This document shows, in pieces, positions 10,901 to 20,300 of a stretch of DNA of 64,000 nt. Below the pieces are notes generated by a model that saw nothing but the letters and a program-made list of their open reading frames with translations, made no database searches and had not been told where the DNA came from. The position numbers and the translations under genes are program-made. Within the stretch, counting starts at the first letter, position 1; each line of letters starts with the position of its first letter. Source of the stretch: Bacteroidota bacterium (lineage in GTDB: Bacteria; Bacteroidota; Bacteroidia; Bacteroidales; WCHB1-69); contig JAEZOU010000014.1 of assembly GCA_023413895.1 (NCBI GenBank), positions 1 to 64,000 on the forward strand, in the 5' to 3' direction.

Positions 10901-12177
10901 GTATTCGTCTAATAAATGAAAAAACAAAAAGCAACGATCTTACAATTCAGAAAAGCACACCTCCGTTTTCAAAACAAGACAGAAAAAAGACGATTATTAT
11001 TCCCTTTTTTACCCCTTTTATATCTCCTTTAATACCTGCCATTGTAAACAAATTAGGTTATAAGTTTGAAAATCTACCTATCAGTGATGAAAAATCTGTT
11101 GAATATGGTTTGAAATATGCAAATAATGAAGTGTGCTATCCTGCAACGCTCGTGGTGGGAGATTTTATTAAAGCTTTCAAGGAAGGAGGTTACGATCCCG
11201 AACAAACAGCGGTTGCTATGACACAAACAGGCGGACAATGTCGAGCAACAAACTACCTTCCTCTTATCAAGAAAGCTTTAGTGGACGCCGGATTTGCTAA
11301 TGTTCCTGTTATTTCTGTCTATTTCGGCGCAAGTATCTTAAATGAACAACCTGGATTTAAGGTATCGTGGGCAAAAATTTTACCGTTAGCCCTCTATGCG
11401 CTACTTTTTTCTGACGCAATGGCAAAGATGTATCATGCGTGTGCAGTACGCGAAAAAACTCCAGGAGAAGCAACTCGTCTAAAAGATAAATTCCTAACTC
11501 TCGGTGCTGAATTGATAGAGAAAAATGAGTGGAAAAAACTGCTGCAACTAACGGAACTAGCGGCTCAAGAATTTGACAAAGCAACTCTTAATAGAGAAAT
11601 GAAAAAGGTGGGAGTAGTTGGAGAAATTTACCTTAAATTCAATCCGTTTGCCCACAAACATGTATTAGATTGGTTGATGGAAAGAGGCGTAGAAGTGGTC
11701 CCACCAATGCTAACAGACTTTTTCACCCAGTTCTTTGTCAATCGAAAGACAAAGAAAAAGGCTATGATCAATAGTAACTTCATTCCTGATTGGATTTTTG
11801 ATAAAACCTATTTTTATTTGAAGAAAATTGTACATCTCTTTGATATTGCAGGCTCAAAATTCCGCTATTATATTCCTTTCAACGATATTTTTGAAGAAGC
11901 AGAAGAGGGTGAAAAAATCATCAATATGAATGCACAATTTGGCGAAGGTTGGCTACTTCCCGCAGAAATTGCTACCTATTACAAACAAGGTGTCCACAAC
12001 GTTATTTCCCTGCAACCTTTTGGATGCATTGCCAATCATATTATTGTTAGAGGAATTGAAAAGAGGTTAAAATTACTATTCCCCGACCTTAATCTACTTT
12101 CGCTCGATTTTGATAGTAGCGTGAGTGAAGTAAATATTACAAATCGTATGTTGTTATTTATAGATAATTTAAAATAG
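7969..12177 (+). CDS. Giant acyl-CoA dehydratase activase (BadF/BcrA-type ATPase x2 + DUF2229 + HgdB-like), 1,402 aa
   Basis: Member of the fused activator family of 2-hydroxyacyl-CoA dehydratases, whose ATPases use ATP to push an electron from a [4Fe-4S] cluster to a dehydratase. Two ASKHA ATPase domains are visible: IGLDIGSTTIK at the N-terminus with NCAGGTGAF near 124, and GVDSGSTTTKVVLL near 322 with ACSSGCGSFLE near 445. The Cys residues in these glycine motifs are where family members bind the cluster. A Cys motif NGCENQC lies near 606, a DUF2229-like domain near 670-900, and a dehydratase-subunit-like domain from about 1009. An upstream GTG at 7948 is in frame, but the ATG at 7969 puts the phosphate-binding motif at the usual distance from the N-terminus. 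No dehydratase genes are nearby, so the substrate is unknown. The TetR gene starts 4 bases after the stop. Confidence 0.88.
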   Translation: MWKIGLDIGSTTIKAVVIDEKNNLLITDYRRHNAKISESIGLILNKISTYLDNTTEISLGITGSIGMGIAKRGSFPFVQEVVAVTHAIKMMNLQVTTMIDIGGEDTKVVFFNECGETTDMRMNGNCAGGTGAFIDQMAIILNEEIDNLNRAALQAQKTHPIASRCGVFSKTDVQNLIAKGVARNEVAASIFHAVAVQTITTLAHGCEIKPPLLFCGGTLTLNSALQKAFLNYLDISESDAIILPEGNLLPAIGAAIAHSEYYMSLNDLKTRLKSLSEKTTFSTKLSPLFSDKDNYRTWLQKFKLENIANVTLPKGYQEAFLGVDSGSTTTKVVLLNEKRQMLFHYYAPNGGKPIEAVTMALQQLATQCQKSGTDLNIVRACATGYGEELIKQAFAMDYGVIETIAHFIAAQEITPQVSFILDIGGQDIKAIYVRNGVINQIEINEACSSGCGSFLESFAQTTGYTTEQFAQIACLAPSPCDLGTRCTVFMNSKVKNALSNGHSIEDVAAGLAYSVVKNCLYKVLRLNDISTLGTHIVVQGGTMKNDAVVRALEIETGAKIFRSEFPELMGAYGCALYALKHNKTSKEKKSLQQWIANAAFKQSNINCNGCENQCLVTLYDFGNKRKFYSGNRCERIFFNTDSTQSKIGENIYPFKTQLIFSQPSSTKVTEKHKIGIPRCLNMYEDFPFWQRLFSESGFIVELSSPSNYTKYEKDAQLVMSDNICFPAKLVHSHITNLVEKKVNRIFLPFVVHSRKNGGENSYNCPIVTGYSEVVKNVQRLPIPMDTPTFSMQNHTLFKKQCVKYLTKLDVSTSVAEKAFRSALQSYEAYEREIAARATEIFANACNNGKLTILLAGRPYHTDSLIQHDISRMIASMNVNIISEDIVRGNEKNLLKEVNFVSQWSYTNRILQAARWCAKQKQEVQFVMMTSFGCGPDAFLIDIVRNILMQAGKSLTLLKLDDINNLGAMRLRIRSLIDSIRLINEKTKSNDLTIQKSTPPFSKQDRKKTIIIPFFTPFISPLIPAIVNKLGYKFENLPISDEKSVEYGLKYANNEVCYPATLVVGDFIKAFKEGGYDPEQTAVAMTQTGGQCRATNYLPLIKKALVDAGFANVPVISVYFGASILNEQPGFKVSWAKILPLALYALLFSDAMAKMYHACAVREKTPGEATRLKDKFLTLGAELIEKNEWKKLLQLTELAAQEFDKATLNREMKKVGVVGEIYLKFNPFAHKHVLDWLMERGVEVVPPMLTDFFTQFFVNRKTKKKAMINSNFIPDWIFDKTYFYLKKIVHLFDIAGSKFRYYIPFNDIFEEAEEGEKIINMNAQFGEGWLLPAEIATYYKQGVHNVISLQPFGCIANHIIVRGIEKRLKLLFPDLNLLSLDFDSSVSEVNITNRMLLFIDNLK

Positions 12178-12181
12178 AATT

Positions 12182-12787
12182 ATGGAACTAAGTGTTGAAG
12201 AAAAAATTGTAAAAGCCGCAAAAGAGGTTTTTCTTAAAAAAGGATATAATGAAACCAATATGGCTGATATTGCAGAAGTTGTCGGGTTAACGCGACCCAC
12301 TTTAAACTACTATTTCAGAACGAAAGAGCGACTCTTTCAAGCTGTTTTTAGTGAAATTTTGCGAAGTTTCATTCCCAAAATCAAATCACTAATTTCAGCA
12401 GATTTACCTTTAGAGGAAAAAATAGAACAAATTGTGCAAAATTACTTTCAAATTGTTATGCAATCCCCGGAACTTCCTCTCTTTATATTGAAAGAAGCAA
12501 ATAGAGATAGTTCGGGATTTATTGATAATGCGATAGATATTTTCAGCCTATTAAATGGAGTAAAAGAGGCAATTCTAATAGAGATGGAAAAAGGATACAT
12601 GCGTAAAATTCCACCTTTAGAAGTTTTCTATACTTTCTACAGCTTAATAACTTTTCCCTTTTTGACAAAACCATTTCTTTCTCAGATAATTAATCCTGAA
12701 ATAATAGATAAAGAATTGAATGAGCATTGGCGGCACAATATTGTACGTCAGATGCTATTTTTGCTAAAACCAGAGCCCCAAAATTAG
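12182..12787 (+). CDS. TetR/AcrR family transcriptional regulator, 201 aa
   Basis: The N-terminal helix-turn-helix is clear at about residues 22-47 (MADIAEVVGLTRPTLNYYF, then RTKERLF), typical of TetR proteins. The C-terminal ~150 residues are the helical ligand and dimer domain and do not identify the ligand. The gene begins 4 bases after the giant activase stop, so the two are almost certainly cotranscribed. Control of the activase and itself in response to an acyl-CoA or related metabolite is inference. I found no clear operator palindrome near 7900-7968. Confidence 0.9.
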   Translation: MELSVEEKIVKAAKEVFLKKGYNETNMADIAEVVGLTRPTLNYYFRTKERLFQAVFSEILRSFIPKIKSLISADLPLEEKIEQIVQNYFQIVMQSPELPLFILKEANRDSSGFIDNAIDIFSLLNGVKEAILIEMEKGYMRKIPPLEVFYTFYSLITFPFLTKPFLSQIINPEIIDKELNEHWRHNIVRQMLFLLKPEPQN

Positions 12788-12820
12788 CATATTGGCAGCA
12801 TTAGAAATAAAGAAAAAGAT

Positions 12821-12828
12821 TATCTTTG
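12821..12828 (+). promoter_or_regulatory. -7 promoter element
   Basis: TATCTTTG matches TAnnTTTG exactly. It lies just before the methyltransferase ATG, so that mRNA would have a very short leader, and it rules out the in-frame TTG at 12826 as a start. No good -33 match at the usual spacing. Confidence 0.5.
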
Positions 12829-12837
12829 CGCTCTAAA

Positions 12838-13584
12838 ATGACAATTATGCAAAAGAATACACTTTTCGTTGCTGATGACCCGATGGGTGCTGCTATTTAT
12901 GACTATCATAAAAATGGAAAAGCAGATAAACTACGTGTATTTTCCTCTTGTATGGAGGAGGACGAAATCCCTGTTTCGGAGTTATTTCGGACCTTCTCCG
13001 AAATGCCAAATTTAGAGCAAATAGCTTTAAAAATGGCAATAGGGAACATATTAGATGTTGGCGGTGGAAGCGGTTGTCACTCTCTGGCACTCAAAGAGAT
13101 GGGGAAAGAAACTTTGGCAATTGACATCTCACCTTTAGCTGTAGAGGTAATGCGTGAACGTGGCATCAATGCGCAAGTAACCAATCTTTATGATGAAAAT
13201 TTTTCAGAAAAATTCGATACTATACTCCTGCTGATGAATGGTTCGGGAATTATTGGCAACCTCGAGAATATGGAGCATTTCTTCACTCGAATCCGCACCT
13301 TACTCAACCCAGGAGGCTGTGTATTAATGGACTCCAGCGACCTGCGCTATCTTTTTGAAGAAGAGGACGGAAGTTTTTCTATCAACCTTGCCGACGAATA
13401 CTACGGACAATTTGACTATCAAATGCAATATAAAGAGATTAAAGGTCAACCTTTTGATTGGCTCTATATCGATTTCGACACACTAAGTTTCTATGCCGAG
13501 AAATATGGCTTCCGTGTAGAGTTAGCCGCATCGGGAAATCACTACGACTACCTTGCCAAACTCGCTCCTATTGAAGATAGGTAA
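12838..13584 (+). CDS. Class I SAM-dependent methyltransferase, 248 aa
   Basis: A Rossmann-fold methyltransferase with SAM motif I ILDVGGGSGCHSLAL near residue 70, an acidic residue at the end of strand 2 (TLAIDISPLAVEVMRERG), and motif IV-like FDTILLLMNGSGIIGN. The substrate is not evident. The reading frame extends upstream to a TTG at 12826, but that codon sits in the -7 box, so the true start is the ATG at 12838 or 12847. It has its own promoter and converges tightly with the nitroreductase gene, whose stop is 3 bases away. Confidence 0.82.
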   Translation: MTIMQKNTLFVADDPMGAAIYDYHKNGKADKLRVFSSCMEEDEIPVSELFRTFSEMPNLEQIALKMAIGNILDVGGGSGCHSLALKEMGKETLAIDISPLAVEVMRERGINAQVTNLYDENFSEKFDTILLLMNGSGIIGNLENMEHFFTRIRTLLNPGGCVLMDSSDLRYLFEEEDGSFSINLADEYYGQFDYQMQYKEIKGQPFDWLYIDFDTLSFYAEKYGFRVELAASGNHYDYLAKLAPIEDR

Positions 13585-13587
13585 ACT

Positions 13588-14244
13588 TTATCTGTCAATA
13601 TATTTGAATTTGCTTTTGTCGCGTGGCTTGGCATCTGGTGTTTCATCTGCATAACCAAAACCTACACATAGGCAAAGATCGTAATTTTCACTAAAATCTA
13701 GCATCTCAATTTGTGATTGACAAAGTTCGTTATCTTTCAGAAAACGAATTGGACTTCCCAAACAGATAGAACCTACACCTAACGACCAGGCGGAAAGCAT
13801 CATATTTTCTGCTAATAGACCGCAATCATATTCTGAAAAATCATAAGTAGTATCACGCGCAATAAAAACCATTGTAGGCGCACCTCTGAAACAGCCTTTC
13901 ACCTCATCTGGATTCATTTCTGGATGCGCTTGCGCCATCTTCTCTTTCATCTCCTCCATAAGTTGGGCATCGTCAATAACACGAATCTCCCACGACTGCA
14001 AATTACGACCATTCGGTGCATTAATTCCGCACTCCAAAATCTGATTCATGATAGCCCTTTCTACAGGTTGCGCTTTATACTTACGGATACTTCTCCGAGC
14101 CATAATATTCTCAATTACAGCATTTTCATTGTTCATAGTGGTTTCCTCCATTTCTTTTGTGATAGGTTCCTCTTGCTTCTGTGGCGTGCAAGATGATAAA
14201 ATGGCAATACAGAAAATTACCATAAAACTTTTAATGATTTTCAT
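13588..14244 (-). CDS. Nitroreductase-family lipoprotein, 218 aa
   Basis: Residues 1-19 form a lipoprotein signal with lipobox LSSC, so the protein should be exported and lipid-anchored. A short charged linker follows, then a nitroreductase fold from about residue 40: the FMN phosphate-binding RRSIRKYKAQPV, the NAPNGRNLQSWEIRVI segment, and GVGSICLGSPIRF near the C-terminus. Family members are FMN oxidoreductases using NAD(P)H. Export is unusual because the reductant is cytoplasmic. An internal ATG (MNNENAVIENIM, residue 37) would give a cytoplasmic form, but the signal peptide is well formed, so I kept the long start. Confidence 0.85.
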   Translation of the reverse strand: MKIIKSFMVIFCIAILSSCTPQKQEEPITKEMEETTMNNENAVIENIMARRSIRKYKAQPVERAIMNQILECGINAPNGRNLQSWEIRVIDDAQLMEEMKEKMAQAHPEMNPDEVKGCFRGAPTMVFIARDTTYDFSEYDCGLLAENMMLSAWSLGVGSICLGSPIRFLKDNELCQSQIEMLDFSENYDLCLCVGFGYADETPDAKPRDKSKFKYIDR

Positions 14245-14269
14245 ATCTTTAATTTTTGTTTTATGGGTG

Positions 14270-14277
14270 CAAATATA
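14270..14277 (-). promoter_or_regulatory. -7 promoter element of the nitroreductase gene
   Basis: Minus-strand TATATTTG (14277-14270), 25 bases before the ATG, matches TAnnTTTG. No clear -33 element was found. Confidence 0.45.
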
Positions 14278-14323
14278 TCTTTTTTTTCATTGCTGTACGA
14301 TATAAAACGATGTGATGCAAAAC

Positions 14324-14353
14324 AAAAAAGGAGACGTACCGCAGCACGCCTCC
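14324..14353 (-). terminator. Intrinsic terminator of the second adhesin gene
   Basis: Minus strand: GGAGGCGT, 8-nt loop, ACGTCTCC (14353-14330; 8 bp with one G-U pair), then TTTTTT (14329-14324). It lies 25 bases after the adhesin stop. Confidence 0.8.
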
Positions 14354-14377
14354 TTGAAGTTATCGATAATTCAGAAA

Positions 14378-17300
14378 TTATCTCTTTACAAATCTCTTTG
14401 TTACCATTCCTTCAGCAGCATTGATACGTACCATATACATACCATTTGCTAATTGAGAAACGTCAACTTGAGTTGTTAGTGTTTCGATTGTAGTGTTAGA
14501 AATCAATTTTCCATAAACGTCGAAGATTTGCATTTCAGCGCCGAGGAAACGACTATCTGCCACCTGAATTTGAATTTGTGAAGTTGCTGGGTTTGGATAG
14601 AGAGCAACAGCAGCATTCAAATCGATCTCTTCGATACCTGTTTCTTCAACAAATTCAACAGCAATTGTGTGGTTAGCTACAACGGCAGAGAATGTGTATT
14701 CGTTGTTTGCAGGAATAGCTGTTTCGGCATCGTCAACTAACAATCTGTCAACTACAGCGCCAGCGTTAGCAGCAAAGGTGAAGGTTACATCGCTACCTTC
14801 TTGAACGGTAACGGTTCCGTTTGGTGTGATGGTTCCAGGACCAGAAGCAGAAGCTGTAATCACGTAAGTAGTAACTTGACCTGCAAGGGTTGTAAATGGA
14901 ATTTCAGCAGACCAATCACTTTCAGTATCGGTATCGCAGATTGCTTTTACGCGAACTAAGTAATCAGTAGATGGTGTTAAACCTGTAATATTATATGTTG
15001 CAGATGTCAATGTTGGAGAAGCTGTCCAGTTTTCTGCAGTAGCCTCTTTGTATTCAACAACCCAAGCATCAGCAGTGCTTACCCAAGTAACAGTAGCAGC
15101 GGTTTCTGTTGGTGAAACCTGAACGTTTACAGGAGCATCGCAAGGTTCTTCAGTAACAAGAGCTGTAACCACAACATCATCAATATTACAAGAGTAGTAT
15201 GAAGATCCTGTATAGTTCCACAAGAAAGTAATTCTTCCAGCAGTAGCTGTAACTGAAGTGAAATCAACAGAATCGTTGGTTATAGTCGTAGTATTTGTTA
15301 GGGTTGCAACTTCTACAAAAGAGGTTGCCAAGTTATTTACATCTGTAACATAACCCACTTTTAAAGTTCCACTAGTAGCGCTTTCCATTCTAAAAGCAAA
15401 TGCTACCTGAAGTGTATTCAATGGAGCTGAGAACTCAGGAAGAACAGCGTACGCATTGGTAGCAGGTGAAGAACCAACAAATGAAAGTGCATTAGGTTGA
15501 GACACTGGATACCAATAGCTACCGCTTCCCACAACGTGTGGTGCAGGACGAGTATCGTTATCTGTATAGGTAGCCCAGCAAAGTGGAATAGGACCTTCTG
15601 TATTATATGTAGTACCTGAATAACTATCAAAATTTTCAGTATATGGTAAGGTGCTAATTACACCACATTCTGTAGCGAAAGTAGCTACATTTGACCAAAG
15701 CGATACATCTGTTGCACTACAAGCAGTTTGAACATATACATCATACATTGTTGAAGGAGTCAAACCTGTTAAAGTATAAGGATTAGTAACTCCACTTACT
15801 ACTGTTCCTTGTCCCTGTTCAAAACCTATAGGACCATACTCAATATTCCAAGAGGTTGCATCATTTCGTTCTGTCCAAGAAAGAGTTACTGTTGTAGTTG
15901 TTTCATTAGAAGCTATAACATCTTTAGGACGAATACAAGTAGGAATAATTTCTACTTTGAAATCATCTAAAAACATGTAGTTTGCAGCATCTCTTTCTGA
16001 AAGGAATGCAATATATTGTGCAGTTCCCGTATAGTTATTGAAATAAACTTCAAACTCTTCCCAATTAGAAGTTGCAGTTGGAGATAAGGTTTCAATTGGA
16101 ACAAAAGTATTTCTATCATTAGGATCTGTCATAACACCAACCACAATATTATATGCAGCAGAAGCTTTTCTCAATTTGAAAGTAGCCATTAATGTATTGA
16201 TTGGCAATGTTGAAGAGATAGCAGGAGTTGTAGCAATAGTATAATTATTTGCAGTAGAATAGAAATAGAGACTTCCTGCTCCATTAGGCGTTGCTTGCGT
16301 TGTATTGATATACGGATAATCAGTAGTAGAAACAACAGAAGTATTTCTTCCCCAACAAGTTGGATACGCTAAGGTTCCAGTTCCGTAAGTGTCGAAACTA
16401 TCAGTATAAGGCAATTGTGTAATCTCTTCACAATCAGTTCTGAAATTATATACGCTACTCCATTCACTGTTTCCATCATCGCCTCCACACATAGTACGAA
16501 CATAAACATCATACATGGTACCAGGAAGAAGGTTGGTCAATGTGTAAAGTGTAGAGGTAGCAGTAACCACATTAGAACCTGTAGTTTGTACATTAGGGTT
16601 GAAACCTTCTGGACCATATGCTACTTCCCAGCTAGTTCCTACGTTGCCTGAATTCCAACTCAATTCTGCAGTAGTCAACGTAATGTTATCACAAGCTACT
16701 TGGGTTGGTTTCACACAGATTGGAGCATAATCCACAACTAAATTATCCATTTGGAGATAGTTGCTTGTTGTTGACTGAGAACGAATTGCAATATAACGAC
16801 CAGTACCTTGGTAGTTGTTCAACGGAATACTGAATGAGTTCCAAACCAGTGTACGAGGCTCGATACGACTTACAAGTTCAAAAGTAGAAGTATCTGTTGG
16901 ATCTGTCATCACACCCAAATCTACATAATAACTCATGTTGGTAAATTTACCAAAGAAGTTCACTTGCAACTGGTTAACATCAACATTAAATTCAGGAAGA
17001 ACTGCAAATACATAATTAGAAGATGTAGTATAGAAATACAAACCTCCAACTCCATTAAATTTGTTAGTTGCGTGGATATAGTTGGTTCCAGCACCTACTT
17101 TAGTCCAACAATCTGGGAATGCACTTGTACCCGTTGCACCATCATCAAAACTATTAGTGTATGGAATTGATTTGGGCGCACAGGTTGTAGTGAAAGTAAC
17201 CACTTGTGAATAAGCACTAGTTTCACCATTTGAACAAATAGTTCTTACGTAGAAATCGTAAGTGGTTTCTGGTTGTAATCCTGTCAAAGTAAATGGATTA

Positions 17301-20300
17301 TCAAGTACTGAAATTGGAAATACGGTATCAATAGAGAAACCTGTTTCTGAATAAAGCACTTCAAAGTTGGTTTCAGATTCGCTTGCATTCCAAGATAAGG
17401 TAGCGCTGTTATATGTTATTTGGTCAACAGTTACATATTGAGGTGTTATACATTCTTCTGCTTGCTCAATTACAAGATCATCAAAATAATAGCTATTAGT
17501 AGCGCTAAGGTCTCCGCACTTAAACGCGATATAGCGATCGTTTTCATTGCAGCCCATCAGATAAACCACCTTGTCTTCCCAAGTATTAATTTCATCTACA
17601 TATACTCTTCCTACTTCGTGGAATGTGGTTGGATCCAAAGGATTGGTCATTGTACCCACAACCATTTCGTAAGTTGCTGTTCCGGTACGCATTTTGAATG
17701 AAAGTTTCAAAGTACGCAAATCGATTGATTCTTCAAATTCAGGAGTAATTGCAATTGTATAGTAAGAGGTTGTTCCATACATATACATTGAACCTGGAGA
17801 AGAACTATAGTTAGAACTATTGATATATGGATAAGTTGTTGTTCCACTATTATATTTTGTCCAACAAGTTGGATATGTTCCAGTACCTGTTCCGTAGGTA
17901 TCGAAACTTTCCATATAAGGAAGTGTCGCAACAGGGAGACAATTAGTAGCTTCGGTAATAGCATAACTATATTCGGTTACTTCACCATTACATACTGAAC
18001 GAACTTTGATGTTATAAGCCGTTCCTGGTTGCAAATTGTTGATGGTATAGAATGTATCGGTAATAAATTCCACAATAGTCCAATCTGAAGAATCTATTGG
18101 TTGGTAAGCCAAATTCCATTCAATTTCGTCAGCACCTGGAGTCCAAGCAATATCGATACTATTTTCAGTTTTTGCAGTAACCGTAACATCGGTAGGTCTG
18201 AAGCAAGTTGGAATCAAATCCAACATCACATTATCAAGATAAGTAGCACCCTTATGAGATTTGAATGCAATGTAACGGCCCGTTCCTTGGTAATTTGCAA
18301 AAGAAACCATCAATTCTTCCCATACATTGGTTGCAGAAGTTGTTACTGTGTCAACAGGAACAAATGAACTGATTGAATCTGGATGACTCATCACACCTAC
18401 AATAAGGTTATAGGTTGCTGTTCCTTTTCTCAACATAAATGAAACTGCCAAGGTGTTCATATTAATAGTTGGATCCACCTCAGGCATAATTGCTAAAGAA
18501 TAATTTGTTGAAGAGCCATACATATACGCTGAACCAGGAGCAGAAAAATTGTATGTAGCATAAATATAAGGATAGTTGCCAGATGTACTATAATATTTAT
18601 CCCAACAGGTTGGGAAAGTTCCTGATCCTGTTCCATAAAGGTCAAAATTTTCAGTATATGGGAATGAAGAGATAGCTCCACAACTTGTTGCAAAAGTTTC
18701 GGCAATTGAGTAGAAGCTTTCCTCTGTACCACAATAAAGTTTCACCTCAATCTCATAATGAGTATTTGGATTCAATCCTGTAAGAGATATATTGTTGTTG
18801 TATGCAGGAACTTCTGTCCAAGTATCGGTATCCAACTGACGATATCTTACATTCCAACCCGTTGCAGCTGTATTTGCACTCCAAGATACATCTGCTGTAG
18901 TTCCTGTAATATTAGCAATAGTAATATCTGTTGGACGAGGACAAGATGGAATATAATCAATCATAACGTCATCAATCCAATAAAACCAAGATGTATTGTT
19001 AGCAATAGTTGGAACCATACGGAAAGCGATGTGATTTCCTGTACCTGTTAATAAAGTGCTATCCAAATTGAATTCTGCAAAATACCAAGTTTTGTATGAA
19101 GTTCCTGGGTCAAGAACACCTACTACTTCAAAGGTTGATGTATCAGCAGGATTGCTCATTACACCTACCTCTAAAACACCTGACGTTGCGCCTTCTTTAT
19201 TGTAATAGAAGGAGAGTTGTAATCCGTGTAAATCGGCATCAATAGCTTGTGTAGCTGCCCACGCTCTATTACTTTGTAAACGTAAACTATTAGGAGCACT
19301 TACCGAATATGCATTAACAATGTAAGGAGCAATGGTAGTACCTGAAATATAGGTTAATGGACGTGTCCAGCAGTATGGGAATGCGCCATTGTTTACACCA
19401 TAATCGTCAAAATGTTCAATATATGGCAATTCTGAAATAGGATTACAAGCGGTTCTAAAAGAAACATTTTCAGTCCAATAACTATGGGTTTGGTCATCAC
19501 AATATGCTCTTACTCTGAAAGAATATTCTGTATTAATAGACAAACCCGTAGCCACGTATGAGGTGTCTTGAATACCTGTAACGTTGGTTACTATACTATC
19601 GCTCATATTCATTATTTCTAACTCGTAAGAAGCCACGTTAGTTCCTGTTGGAGCCCACGCTACAGTGATTGAGTTAGTCAAAGATTCTACCAACGTAACA
19701 TCGCCTGGCATTACACAAGTTTGGGTTTCTGCCAAGAACAAGTTATCAATATAAAAATTATTTGTAGTATCTGGAGTACAGAATGCGATATGGCGTCCGT
19801 TTCCAGTATAACTACTAAAATCAACAGTTTGAGGTGTCCAAGTGTTTGTTGTTTCAATAGTTAACGTATCTACAACTACAAATGTACTCAATGAATCTGG
19901 ATTGGTCATCACACCTACTAACAAATGGTAAGCTACATTGGAAGTTCTTCCATCCAAAGTCATAAACAATCTGTTTACTTGGATAGATTCATCTAAAGCA
20001 AAAGATGCAGCAGTTGTTGCAGTTGTTGTTGAGTAAAAATATAGAGAACCTACACCACCATTGTTGGTTGTGTTGATGTACGGATAGTAAGAGTAGCTTC
20101 CTGGAACAATTGTCCAACAAGGATGGTGAGCACTTGAACCTGTTCCATAATCATCAAATCCTTCTGAATAAGGAATTTGAGAGATTGGTTCACAGAAAGT
20201 TGTAAAATCAATTTCACCTTCCAAATATTCACTTTCTCCATCAGTACAAATAGTTTTTACGCGTGCCAAATAGGTATAATTTGTATTGGCATCCAATCCT

